Assembly: GCF_947632445.1 (NCBI RefSeq) | Contig: NZ_CANRPM010000010.1 | Coordinates: forward strand, 1 to 64,000 | DNA length: 64,000 nt | Direction: 5' to 3' | Origin: an uncultured Bacteroides sp. | GTDB taxonomy: Bacteria > Bacteroidota > Bacteroidia > Bacteroidales > Bacteroidaceae | In this document: positions 37,379-47,299 of the stretch, in pieces | How the letters are laid out: each line of letters opens with the position of its first letter | Numbering within the stretch: position 1 is the first letter of the stretch | Program-made: the position numbers and the translations under genes | Notes under the pieces: model-generated | Databases searched by the model: none | What the model saw: only the letters and a program-made list of their open reading frames with translations | Told to the model about the DNA's origin: nothing

Positions 37379-37437
37379 AAATTCATGGAAACTGTACAAA
37401 TCTCCATTGTGAAACAAAATCGTACCGGCTACTTTTG
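37379..37437 (+). promoter_or_regulatory. promoter and putative HTCS operator of the plus-strand GH105 gene
   Basis: TACTTTTG at 37430-37437 is a perfect -7 box; ATTG sits where -33 TTTG is expected (20-bp spacer). TGTACAAATCTCCATT (37393-37408) lies 21 bp before the -7 box, as at the GH2 operon. A CATG block lies a few bases further upstream (37385-37388), as in the other two sites. Confidence 0.65.
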
Positions 37438-37457
37438 CAGCAAAAATCCATTCCAAC

Positions 37458-38591
37458 ATGAAAACAAAGAAAACAGTAACCCTGCTCATCGGCCTTTTCG
37501 TCCTCGGCATGGCCTCCGCACAGCAAGTCCCCGACCGGAACGAGACGTTGAAGACGATGGTAAAAGTCAACGACCACTTCATGAAGAAGTACAGCGATTA
37601 TCGGACTCCGTCCTATGTAAACAAGGTGATCCGCCCCAGCAACATCTGGACAAGAGGCGTCTATTACGAAGGACTGATGGCCCTTTATTCCATTTATCCG
37701 AGGGAGGACTATTACAGCTACGCCAACGACTGGGCGGACTTTCACGGATGGGGCTTCAGAAACGGCACCACCACCCGCAATGCCGACGATTATTGCGCCA
37801 GCCAGACCTACCTCGATTTATATAAGGTATGTCCCGACCCGGAAAAGATACGCAAGGCAAAGGCCAACATAGACATGCTGGTCAACACCCCGCAAGTGAA
37901 CGACTGGTGGTGGATAGACGCCATCCAGATGGGTATGCCCGTCTTTGCCAAACTGGGACGACTGACCGGCGAACAGAAATACTTCGACAAGATGTGGGAG
38001 ATGTACGAATATACCCGAAACGTACACGGAGAAAACGGCATGTACAATGCGAAAGAAGGCCTGTGGTGGAGAGACCAGGACTTCGATCCTCCCTACAAGG
38101 AACCCAACGGAAAGAACTGCTACTGGAGCCGGGGCAACGGATGGGTGTATGCCGCACTGGTCAGAGTGATGGACGAAATACCGGCAGACGAACAACACCG
38201 CACAAACTATATAGATGACTTCCTGACTATGAGCAAGGCCATCAAAGACTGCCAACGCGAGGACGGCTTTTGGAATGTCAGCCTCCACGACGAATCGAAC
38301 TTCGGCGGGAAAGAGACTTCCGGCACGGCCCTCTTTGTCTACGGCATGGCCTGGGGCATACGCAACGGATGGCTGGATCGAAAAGAATACCTCCCCGTCC
38401 TGCTGAAGGCATGGAATGCAATCGTCAAGGAAGCCGTCCATCCCGACGGTGCGTTAGGCTATGTACAAGGAACCGGCAAGGAGCCTAAAGACAGCCAGCC
38501 GGTCACTTACGACAAGATACCCGATTTTGAAGACTTCGGCACGGGCTGTTTCCTGCTGGCGGGAAGCGAAGTCTACAAGTTAGAGAATTAA
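37458..38591 (+). CDS. GH105 unsaturated rhamnogalacturonyl hydrolase (second copy)
   Basis: 377 aa, the standard GH105 length, with a signal peptide (LLIGLFVLGMASAQ). Family motifs: SNIWTRGVYYEGLMAL, WWWIDAIQMGMPVF (the Asp of WIDA is at the catalytic position), CYWSRGNGWVYAAL and FWNVSLHDESN. It is transcribed away from susC from its own promoter, which shares the putative HTCS operator, so it belongs to the PUL although it is on the opposite strand. Together with the first GH105 it gives two paralogues of clearly different length, perhaps for different oligomer sizes or side-chain states. Confidence 0.9.
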   Translation: MKTKKTVTLLIGLFVLGMASAQQVPDRNETLKTMVKVNDHFMKKYSDYRTPSYVNKVIRPSNIWTRGVYYEGLMALYSIYPREDYYSYANDWADFHGWGFRNGTTTRNADDYCASQTYLDLYKVCPDPEKIRKAKANIDMLVNTPQVNDWWWIDAIQMGMPVFAKLGRLTGEQKYFDKMWEMYEYTRNVHGENGMYNAKEGLWWRDQDFDPPYKEPNGKNCYWSRGNGWVYAALVRVMDEIPADEQHRTNYIDDFLTMSKAIKDCQREDGFWNVSLHDESNFGGKETSGTALFVYGMAWGIRNGWLDRKEYLPVLLKAWNAIVKEAVHPDGALGYVQGTGKEPKDSQPVTYDKIPDFEDFGTGCFLLAGSEVYKLEN

Positions 38592-38776
38592 CCGGACGGA
38601 TTGATATACAAAGGGCTCCGCCGTCTTCTTTTCCGTATTCCTTCTACTGCGGACAAGGGCGGCGGATTTCTTTTATCCATGCCGGACACATCGCCCGAAG
38701 AAATGCACCGCTTCCATCCCCGGAAAGCGGCGTCTTTTTTCGATGAAAACGGCGTTTTTCGCCCAAAGTCCTGCGT

Positions 38777-39505
38777 TCAGTCGAACAGTTCCTTCAGGAC
38801 ATCCAACGATTTCAGCTCCGGGAAGGCGGGCAGATGCAGACGGTAGTATTGCTCGATAACCGTCAGACAACGCATCCGCTCCGCACGGCTCATGGCGAAC
38901 AGATGCATCGTGTCGTAGTTCATCCGCATCAGGGTAAGAAGGCGCGACGCCTCGACCGGCCCGATATAATGGGAATGTACCGAAGGGCGAAGAGGCGTAA
39001 AGCAGGCATTCACCAAATCGAAATAACAGCCGTCCGAATAGCCCTCCAGATTGGGATAAAGCCCCAGAAAGCGGGAAAGGCGCATCAGGAAGACCAGATG
39101 AAAGTTGGCAAACCCCGTGCGGCACTCGTCCAACCACACGATGGAATGCCGCACATAGGAGAACAAGGCCCGGTTATCCGCTTCCACGCAGACGGCACGG
39201 CACAAAAACTCCGAAAGAAACAAGGCGATAGCCGATTTACAGGGGTCGTAGGGCAGGGAGACAAACGGATGCCAGGACTTCGCTTCCTTTACCTTATATA
39301 TAGTGGCATTCGGACGGAAATCGGCCTCCAACTCGACCAACGACAAGGGCTGAAACAAAACAGGCTTGACCGCCGCCTTACGCGAACGGGGCAACGGCAC
39401 CCTGAAGGACACCCGGCCTGCCACGTCCGTATAGACATCGGCAATGCAAGCCGCATCCTTATATTTCACCGTGCGAAGCACGATCCCTTCCGCCTTTTGC
39501 CACAT
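38777..39505 (-). CDS. recO: DNA repair protein RecO
   Basis: 242 aa. The N-terminal OB-fold ([30 protein letters not shown]) and helical C-terminal part ([10 protein letters not shown]) match RecO. The protein helps RecR and RecA load onto SSB-coated DNA in gap repair. The zinc-binding cysteines found in some RecO proteins are not arranged as CxxC here, as is common in Bacteroidota. It converges on the PUL GH105 gene, marking the end of the PUL on this side. A -7-like box TAACTTTG lies on the minus strand at 39537-39544. Confidence 0.92.
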   Translation of the reverse strand: MWQKAEGIVLRTVKYKDAACIADVYTDVAGRVSFRVPLPRSRKAAVKPVLFQPLSLVELEADFRPNATIYKVKEAKSWHPFVSLPYDPCKSAIALFLSEFLCRAVCVEADNRALFSYVRHSIVWLDECRTGFANFHLVFLMRLSRFLGLYPNLEGYSDGCYFDLVNACFTPLRPSVHSHYIGPVEASRLLTLMRMNYDTMHLFAMSRAERMRCLTVIEQYYRLHLPAFPELKSLDVLKELFD

Positions 39506-39536
39506 ATTCCCTCCGCCTGTTTCGTAAATCCGTCTG

Positions 39537-39544
39537 CAAAGTTA
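39537..39544 (-). promoter_or_regulatory. -7 box of recO
   Basis: TAACTTTG on the minus strand, 32 bp before the recO start. No clear TTTG is found at the -33 distance. Confidence 0.5.
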
Positions 39545-39701
39545 CAAAAAAGAGAAGACTTGGCCGTGTCCTCCCCTTTCTTTCTTACACAAAACGGTGC
39601 CTGCACGGCCTCTTCGGCAGGACACAAAGGCTGTACCTCCATCGCTCTACCGCCTCTGAGAGAAAATCCGACTATTGTATTCAAAAAAACAGCAAGAACA
39701 T

Positions 39702-39732
39702 TTTGCCGGTTCAAAAATAGTTTCTACCTTTG
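39702..39732 (+). promoter_or_regulatory. promoter of tRNA-Glu / rpsT
   Basis: TTTG (39702-39705), a 19-bp spacer and TACCTTTG (39725-39732) match the Bacteroides consensus perfectly, about 52 bp before the tRNA. Confidence 0.75.
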
Positions 39733-39784
39733 CATCCGCAAACGGAAAATAAAGCGTTTGCAGGCGGAAACGCCGACCCAAGGA

Positions 39785-39856
39785 GGCCCGTTCGTCTATC
39801 GGTTAGGACGCAAGATTTTCATTCTTGAAAGGGGGGTTCGATTCCCCCACGGGCTA
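39785..39856 (+). tRNA. tRNA-Glu (anticodon TTC)
   Basis: Cloverleaf read by eye: acceptor stem GGCCCGT / ACGGGCT (first pair G-T), anticodon stem CAAGA / TCTTG around loop TTTTCAT giving anticodon TTC, T-arm GGGGG-TTCGATT-CCCCC. CCA is not encoded. It lies 42 bp upstream of rpsT and may share its transcript. Confidence 0.95.
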
Positions 39857-39898
39857 CAAATAAAAGGAATAAACGAATTAAAAAAAAGATCAGTCGAG

Positions 39899-40153
39899 AT
39901 GGCAAATCACAAATCATCACTGAAAAGAATCAGACAAGAAGAAAAAAGAAGACTTCACAACAGATATTATGGCAAGACCATGAGAAATGCTGTTCGCAAA
40001 CTTCGCGCTACTACCGACAAGGCAGCAGCAGTCGCTATGTACCCCGGATTGGTTAAATTGCTGGATAAGCTGGCCAAGACAAACATTATCCACAAGAACA
40101 AAGCCAACAATCTGAAGTCTAAACTGGCTCTGCACATCAACAAGCTGGCGTAA
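39899..40153 (+). CDS. rpsT: 30S ribosomal protein S20
   Basis: 84 aa, Lys/Arg rich, starting [15 protein letters not shown], the typical S20 beginning. It binds 16S rRNA during early 30S assembly. The frame is open far upstream, but this ATG gives the family length and lies just after the tRNA. An intrinsic terminator follows within 35 bp. Confidence 0.97.
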   Translation: MANHKSSLKRIRQEEKRRLHNRYYGKTMRNAVRKLRATTDKAAAVAMYPGLVKLLDKLAKTNIIHKNKANNLKSKLALHINKLA

Positions 40154-40183
40154 CAAGAACGCAAAGCCCCGTAACGCATAACA

Positions 40184-40212
40184 GGTCGGACAGGAAAGTC
40201 CGGCCTTTTCTT
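40184..40212 (+). terminator. rpsT terminator
   Basis: Stem GGTCGGAC / GTCCGGCC (with one G-T pair) with a short AGGAAA loop, followed by TTTTCTT. Confidence 0.8.
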
Positions 40213-40304
40213 GTATGCACAGGCATCCCGAAGGCCGGTCTGCTAAAAAGCCGTAAAGGCAGAAAAAACTCCTCATCTCCGTAGCATAATTCAACGATTT
40301 TCAC

Positions 40305-40312
40305 TATTTTTG
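40305..40312 (+). promoter_or_regulatory. -7 box of gyrB
   Basis: TATTTTTG, 26 bp before the gyrB start. No good -33 TTTG is seen at 19-21 bp. Confidence 0.5.
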
Positions 40313-40335
40313 CTCAGTTATTTCAATAAGCATAA

Positions 40336-42312
<1,977 letters not shown>

Positions 42313-42348
42313 TTCATCATTAACCTATCTCACATCTTACACAGAACA

Positions 42349-42389
42349 GTCCCGGCCGGACAGGGGAAACCTGCGGTCGGGACTTCTTT
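42349..42389 (+). terminator. gyrB terminator
   Basis: GTCCCGGCCG (42349-42358) pairs with CGGTCGGGAC (42374-42383) allowing G-T pairs, followed by TTCTTTATTTC. Confidence 0.75.
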
Positions 42390-42448
42390 ATTTCTTCACT
42401 TCGCTGAAAAGCCCCGACAAAAGCAGCGTGAAGAGACGAACTTCATCC

Positions 42449-43468
42449 TTAAGAATGTCCGGTCAGATAGGCGACACACCGTCCTACACGCTCCGTCCGA
42501 TGCTTCACTATCCATTTATAAATGAGCCAGGGTACATATACTCCGGTCACGGCCGCCAGTACTGCCCCTACCTGCCAGGGCGCATGGGTAATGCCTAAAA
42601 AAACCTGCTGGAAAACCGCTTGCGGAAAGAATGAAAACAGATAGATGGCATAGGAGGCCCCATACAAATGGTCGAGGAAACCGGCCCGGCGTACAAGATA
42701 GACCTTTCCGAGGAAAATGCTGAGAGCGATGCCGTTGCAAGCCGTCAGCACATCTTTGCCGGGGAATGAGGGGATGAAGGTAACGAATGCCACCGAAAGC
42801 AACAGCGTGGCGCCAAGTCCGACATAGGGGTTACCGGCGAGGCGGTCTTCCACATGATAGCGGCAACAATAATAACCTAAAAGAAAGTAAAACAGGTAAC
42901 CAATCACTCCACCGAGATTCAGCAGCCTGATACCTGCCGCCGGATTGAAAAGATGCAGCAGCAAGGCGACAAGCAGCACAGCTGCATGCCCCTCCCGGCT
43001 GTCGAAGCGCCTGAACAAACGGACGCCATACATAACCATCAGGAAGATGACAAACAACGTAGGCAGGAACCAGAAGTACACTATCACATTATCCCCAGGA
43101 TAAATCAACTGGTGGAAAAAGGACTCAAATGAAACCTCCACAGGATGCACGGCAAAACGATTGAACAGGGCTTTGGGAAGGAAGGTCAGCGTACTGAGGG
43201 CTACATAGGGTATCAGCAGCCGCTTCATCTTCTTCCATATAAATCCTTTGCGACCGTATAGGGGGGGGGTAGACAAGGGGAGATGCTTTTTCTCACTCCC
43301 GTATCCCCAAAGGAAACCGGAGATAAACATAAACAAAGGCATGTGGAAAGAATAGATCCACGTGTGTAACAACAAGGGAGACGATGCTCCCTGCATACTG
43401 TGTCCCACCACTACAAGCAATATGCCGAATGCTTGCAGGAACGAAATCAGATTGTTTTTTTCTTGCAT
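42449..43468 (-). CDS. acyltransferase-3 family membrane protein
   Basis: 339 aa with about ten hydrophobic helices. The acyltransferase-3 (OafA/NodX-type) signature is at the N terminus: LQAFGILLVVVGHSM (the His is catalytic in the family), then FHMPLFMFISGFLWGY. Family members O-acetylate or succinylate exported polysaccharides, peptidoglycan or antibiotics; the target here is unknown and no glycan cluster surrounds it. A run of nine C residues lies in the coding sequence near codon 69 (43261-43269), a potential slippage site. The promoter is about 190 bp upstream, giving a long leader. Confidence 0.85.
   Translation of the reverse strand: MQEKNNLISFLQAFGILLVVVGHSMQGASSPLLLHTWIYSFHMPLFMFISGFLWGYGSEKKHLPLSTPPLYGRKGFIWKKMKRLLIPYVALSTLTFLPKALFNRFAVHPVEVSFESFFHQLIYPGDNVIVYFWFLPTLFVIFLMVMYGVRLFRRFDSREGHAAVLLVALLLHLFNPAAGIRLLNLGGVIGYLFYFLLGYYCCRYHVEDRLAGNPYVGLGATLLLSVAFVTFIPSFPGKDVLTACNGIALSIFLGKVYLVRRAGFLDHLYGASYAIYLFSFFPQAVFQQVFLGITHAPWQVGAVLAAVTGVYVPWLIYKWIVKHRTERVGRCVAYLTGHS
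43261..43269 (-). repeat. homopolymeric C9 tract within the acyltransferase gene
   Basis: Nine consecutive G on the plus strand (C on the coding strand), read in frame as ACC CCC CCC CTA (Thr-Pro-Pro-Leu). Loss or gain of one base would truncate the protein after about 70 of 339 residues. Confidence 0.85.
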
Positions 43469-43655
43469 AAATACCGCATGTTATGCGCGTATCTACTTAC
43501 TACAGGAAAACGGGGTATCGGGCCTGCCCCACAATCACAGACAAGTCACGTCCACACGATCCGCAGACGCTTACGACTTATTCTTATAATAAATAGTAAA
43601 CGCTAATTAATAATCAAAATACCTTACTCCCTGCCGCTGCAGGAGAGCTTTGCTG

Positions 43656-43686
43656 CAAAGGTATGAAAAAAATATTTGCCGACAAA
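43656..43686 (-). promoter_or_regulatory. promoter of the acyltransferase gene
   Basis: Minus strand TACCTTTG (43656-43663), a 19-bp spacer and TTTG (43683-43686): perfect consensus. The leader before the ATG at 43468 is about 180 nt and begins with a CCTGC-AGCG-GCAGG hairpin. Confidence 0.7.
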
Positions 43687-43715
43687 ATCTGCCGCGCCGG
43701 ATGTCTCTCCGCCCA

Positions 43716-44300
43716 TCACAGCATCCCCTGCCGCTTTAGTTCTTCCGCCGCAAGCTCCAGTTCGCGGTACCACGCCTCGCCGAACTTGCGGATGAGCGGC
43801 TCGCGCAGGAACTTATAGACAGGGACATTCTCCTTGCACCCCAGCAGGACGGCGGCTTTGCAGACATCCCAGCGGTGGTAGTTCACCGCCCTGTAGGAGC
43901 CGTAACGGCTCACGCGGACGGGATAGAGGTGGCACGAAACGGGCTTGTAGAAGCGCGTCCTGCCGGCACGGAAGGCCTTTTCGAGGGCGCAGCAACAGCA
44001 ACCGCGATCGTCATAGCAGGTAAAGACGCAGTCCTTGTCGTTGACAATGGATGTCACTAAGTCGCCCTCGCAGTCGGTGTACACCACCCCCTGACGGTCG
44101 ATGACAGCCCGCGCCTCCGGGCTGAGGTCGTCCCATATCGCAGGGAGCGCGGCTTCAAGTTTCTCCACTTCGTCCGGTTCTACCGGCGCTCCGGCATCTC
44201 CCTCGATGCAACACTCGCCCTTGCAGGCAGACAGGTCGCACAGGAACTTCTCGCGCAACACGTCGAGACTTACCACTACATCGTCTATCTGTATCATCAT
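43716..44300 (-). CDS. DUF3109 family cysteine-rich protein
   Basis: 194 aa with 12 cysteines in the pattern FLCDLSACKGECCIEGDAG, then DCVFTCYDDRGCCCCALE and later SCHLYPVR. This matches the DUF3109 family, widespread in Bacteroidota and related to YkgJ-type zinc/iron-chelating proteins. The function is unknown; metal or Fe-S cluster binding is a reasonable inference from the cysteines. No signal peptide or membrane segment. Two adjacent ATG codons leave the start uncertain by one residue. Confidence 0.88.
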   Translation of the reverse strand: MMIQIDDVVVSLDVLREKFLCDLSACKGECCIEGDAGAPVEPDEVEKLEAALPAIWDDLSPEARAVIDRQGVVYTDCEGDLVTSIVNDKDCVFTCYDDRGCCCCALEKAFRAGRTRFYKPVSCHLYPVRVSRYGSYRAVNYHRWDVCKAAVLLGCKENVPVYKFLREPLIRKFGEAWYRELELAAEELKRQGML

Positions 44301-44620
44301 GTACCGTTCTTATCAAACGCTTTCTCCACAACGGGGCATCCGTATAAGCCGCTGTCCATCAACCGCCTATCGGTTTATTCCGGCTTAATGAAAATAAACT
44401 GTCAGTTCAAAGCCTTTAAACTGACCGTACAAACGGAGTAAACCGACCGTACAAACGGAGTGAACTGACAGTTCAAAGACGTTGAACCGGCAGTTCAAAC
44501 GGAGTAAACAAATGCCTTGCCGCGAATAAAAGCAAACCGTTAAAAAATACAAGGGCAGACAGAAAGAACCGTTTCATCGGCACCTTCTGCCTGCCCGCTA
44601 TTCATTTGTAATCTTCCGAA
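44301..44620. other. gene-free gap between gpmI and the DUF3109 gene
   Basis: 320 bp without a gene. It contains the five 22-bp tandem repeats listed separately (44399-44508). I see no clear promoter for the DUF3109 gene in it. Confidence 0.6.
44399..44508. repeat. five 22-bp tandem repeats
   Basis: Five consecutive units of exactly 22 bp, for example CTGACCGTACAAACGGAGTA plus AA and CCGGCAGTTCAAACGGAGTA plus AA. Units 2 and 3 differ at only 2 positions; units 1, 4 and 5 share CAGTTCAAA. Unit boundaries form small palindromes such as TGAACTG-A-CAGTTCA (44461-44475). There are no spacers, so this is not a CRISPR array. Confidence 0.85.
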
Positions 44621-46141
44621 TCATTCCTGAATCAAATCCTTGCCGGTCATCTCGGCAGGCTGAGGCATGCCGAGGATGTGGAGGACGGACGGAGCCACGT
44701 CGGCCAGCACACCGTTCTCTACCCGGACGCCCTTGTTCTCCGTCACATAGACAAACGGAACGGGGTTCAGCGAGTGGGCGGTGTTCGGTGTACCGTTGGC
44801 GTTCAGGGCGTGATCGGCATTACCGTGATCGGCGATGACAATCACTTCGTAGCCGTTGGCCTTAGCAGCCTCTACGGTATCGCGGAGGCAGTTGTCGATA
44901 GCGACGACGGCTTTCTCGATGGCCTCGTAGACACCCGTGTGGCCCACCATGTCGCCGTTGGCGTAGTTCGCCACGATAAAGTCGTATTTCTGCGTGCCGA
45001 TGGCCTGTACTAACTTGTCCTTCACTTCGTAGGCGCTCATCTCAGGCTTCAGGTCGTAGGTAGCCACCTTCGGCGAGGGGACAAGGATGCGGTCTTCGTT
45101 GGCATAGGGAGTTTCGAGTCCGCCGTTGAAGAAGAAGGTCACGTGCGCGTACTTCTCCGTTTCGGCGATGTGAAGCTGCGTTTTGCCGTGATTGGCCAAG
45201 TATTCGCCCAGCGTGTTCTGCACGAGTTCCTTATCGAAGAGGACGTGCACGCCCTTGAACGAATGGTCGTAGGGCGTCATGCAGTAGTATTGCAGGCCGG
45301 GGATGGTGTGCATGCCCTGCTCCGGCATATCCTGCTGCGTCAGTACGATGGTCAGCTCCTTGGCGCGGTCGTTGCGGTAGTTGAAGAAGATCACGACATC
45401 GCCTTCCTTGATGGTGCCGTCGAACGATCCGTTTACAATGGGTTCGATGAACTCGTCCGTCACATCGTTGTCATACGACTCCTGCATGGCCTGAACCATG
45501 TCCGTAGCTACGTGACCCCGTCCGTTGACGAGCAGGTCGTAGGCCTGCTTCACGCGCTCCCAGCGTTTGTCGCGATCCATAGCGTAGTAGCGGCCCACGA
45601 TGCCGGCGATGCGTCCTGCCGACTGTGCGCAGTGGGCAGTCAGCTGCTCGATGAAGCCCTTGCCGCTCTTCGGGTCGGTGTCGCGGCCGTCCATGAAACA
45701 GTGGATAAATGTCGTGTCTTGCAGACCGTATTCCCCGGCGATGTCGCAGAGCTTGAACAGGTGGTCGAACGAAGAGTGAACGCCGCCGTCCGAGGTCAGT
45801 CCCATGAGATGGACGTTCTTGCCGTTCTCTTTCGCGTAAGAGAAGGCGGCGATGATTTCCTTGTTCTTCAGGATGCTGCCGTCGGCGCAGGCGCGGTTAA
45901 TCTTCACAAGGTCCTGATAGACGATGCGTCCGGCACCGATATTCAGGTGGCCCACTTCGGAGTTGCCCATCTGTCCGTCGGGCAGTCCGACGTTCTCGCC
46001 GCTCGCCTGGAGCTGCGAATGCGGATAGTCGGCCAGCAGACTGTCCCAGTAAGGTGTGGGAGTATTGAAAATCACGTCTCCTTTCTGATGGTCGCCGCAC
46101 CCCCAACCATCGAGAATCACTAAAAGAGCTTTCTTTGCCAT
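44621..46141 (-). CDS. gpmI: 2,3-bisphosphoglycerate-independent phosphoglycerate mutase
   Basis: 506 aa, the iPGM length. It interconverts 3- and 2-phosphoglycerate in glycolysis, using two manganese ions. N-terminal VILDGWGCG provides a metal Asp; Ser61 in [13 protein letters not shown] is the phosphorylated serine; [11 protein letters not shown] near the C terminus supplies further metal ligands. A TAACTTTG -7 box lies upstream on the minus strand. The gene appears to be monocistronic. Confidence 0.97.
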   Translation of the reverse strand: MAKKALLVILDGWGCGDHQKGDVIFNTPTPYWDSLLADYPHSQLQASGENVGLPDGQMGNSEVGHLNIGAGRIVYQDLVKINRACADGSILKNKEIIAAFSYAKENGKNVHLMGLTSDGGVHSSFDHLFKLCDIAGEYGLQDTTFIHCFMDGRDTDPKSGKGFIEQLTAHCAQSAGRIAGIVGRYYAMDRDKRWERVKQAYDLLVNGRGHVATDMVQAMQESYDNDVTDEFIEPIVNGSFDGTIKEGDVVIFFNYRNDRAKELTIVLTQQDMPEQGMHTIPGLQYYCMTPYDHSFKGVHVLFDKELVQNTLGEYLANHGKTQLHIAETEKYAHVTFFFNGGLETPYANEDRILVPSPKVATYDLKPEMSAYEVKDKLVQAIGTQKYDFIVANYANGDMVGHTGVYEAIEKAVVAIDNCLRDTVEAAKANGYEVIVIADHGNADHALNANGTPNTAHSLNPVPFVYVTENKGVRVENGVLADVAPSVLHILGMPQPAEMTGKDLIQE

Positions 46142-46190
46142 AATGCTTAACGTATTTAATGTTTAATCAATCTTATTTCCTTTCCGGCTG

Positions 46191-46198
46191 CAAAGTTA
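46191..46198 (-). promoter_or_regulatory. -7 box of gpmI
   Basis: TAACTTTG on the minus strand, 50 bp before the gpmI start; the -33 element is not clear. Confidence 0.5.
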
Positions 46199-46277
46199 CA
46201 AAAAAGTATGAAATCCGAACCGCAGACAGGGACTTTCTGCATCGCCCGTCTCCGTACACCGTCCGAAGAATGAGGCC

Positions 46278-46883
46278 TTAACCGAAGTCTAAGGAGAGCT
46301 GCCCGTCGCCCAGCAAGTTGAACGACCGACGATGATAAGGCGTCGTGCCATGCCCGGCAATGGCGGCGCGATGCTCCTTCGTGGGATATCCCTTATTGCG
46401 GTTCCACCCGTAGCAAGGGTATTCTTCGTGCAGGCGGTTCATGTAGTCGTCGCGGTAGGTCTTGGCCAGGATGGACGCGGCAGCAATGGAAAGATACTTG
46501 CCGTCGCCTTTCACCACCGTAGTGTGGGGAATGTCAGGATAGTTGCGAAAGCGGTTACCGTCGATGAGCAGATGCTGCGGACGGACGGCAAGCCGGTCGA
46601 TGGCGCGGTGCATGGCCAGAAACGAGGCGTTGAGAATGTTGATTTCATCAATCTCCTGCGGCGAAACGATGCCTACAGCCCATGCCAGCGCCTCGCGTTC
46701 GACAACCTCACGCAAGGCGTAGCGCTGTTTCTCGGTCAACTGCTTGGAGTCGTTGAGCAGTTCGTTGCGGAAATCCTTCGGCAGGATGACGGCAGCGGCA
46801 TAGACGGCTCCCGCCAAACAGCCGCGACCGGCCTCATCGCAGCCGGCCTCCGTCAAATCGGCATTCAGATAGGGAAGCAGCAT
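46278..46883 (-). CDS. rnhB: ribonuclease HII
   Basis: 201 aa. Catalytic acidic residues appear in CDEAGRG (Asp16, Glu17) and DGNRF, and the [19 protein letters not shown] segment (here [15 protein letters not shown]) is typical of RNase HII. It removes ribonucleotides misincorporated in DNA and RNA from RNA-DNA hybrids. The start lies 7 bp after the stop of the ybjQ-like gene, so the two are cotranscribed. Confidence 0.95.
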   Translation of the reverse strand: MLLPYLNADLTEAGCDEAGRGCLAGAVYAAAVILPKDFRNELLNDSKQLTEKQRYALREVVEREALAWAVGIVSPQEIDEINILNASFLAMHRAIDRLAVRPQHLLIDGNRFRNYPDIPHTTVVKGDGKYLSIAAASILAKTYRDDYMNRLHEEYPCYGWNRNKGYPTKEHRAAIAGHGTTPYHRRSFNLLGDGQLSLDFG

Positions 46884-46890
46884 GGTTCCA

Positions 46891-47211
46891 TCACTCCACC
46901 GTCACCGCCGTGCCTGCGGCAGTCACCATCAGCATGGAACCGCTGCCGCCCACAGTCTCGTAGTCCAGGTCGACGCCGATAACGGCGTTGGCGCCCAGTG
47001 CAAGCGCCTGCTCCTTCATCTCGTTCAAGGCCGTCTCCTTAGCCTCGCGAAGCACTTCTTCGTAGGAGCCGCTGCGTCCGCCCACGATGTCGCGGATGCT
47101 GGCAAAGAAGTCGCGGAAAACGTTGGCACCGATGATGGTTTCGCCCGAAACGATGCCGTAGTAGCGGGTAATCTTCCCGCCGTCAATCATAGAGGTAGTT
47201 GTCAGTAACAT
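46891..47211 (-). CDS. YbjQ/UPF0145 family protein
   Basis: 106 aa. [26 protein letters not shown] and [15 protein letters not shown] are the conserved blocks of the UPF0145 (YbjQ) family, small proteins that form ring-shaped oligomers in crystal structures. Function is unknown; a heavy-metal-binding role is sometimes suggested from the fold. It precedes rnhB and follows sufS by 88 bp on the same strand. Confidence 0.88.
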   Translation of the reverse strand: MLLTTTSMIDGGKITRYYGIVSGETIIGANVFRDFFASIRDIVGGRSGSYEEVLREAKETALNEMKEQALALGANAVIGVDLDYETVGGSGSMLMVTAAGTAVTVE

Positions 47212-47299
47212 AATTTATTCGTTTAAAAAAATCATTTGTTCTTATCAGACGCGGCGCGGCGGCAGGAAGTTGCAGCACGCAGCGTTTTTCATCATCCGC

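Noticed and set aside
38834-40153. 439-codon plus-strand frame ending with rpsT
   Set aside because: Only the last 84 codons are S20. The upstream part is antisense to recO and runs through the tRNA.
44399-44508. CRISPR array
   Set aside because: The 22-bp units are contiguous with no spacers, and no cas genes are nearby; it is a plain tandem repeat.
45143-46123. 326-codon plus-strand open frame across gpmI
   Set aside because: Antisense shadow of gpmI.
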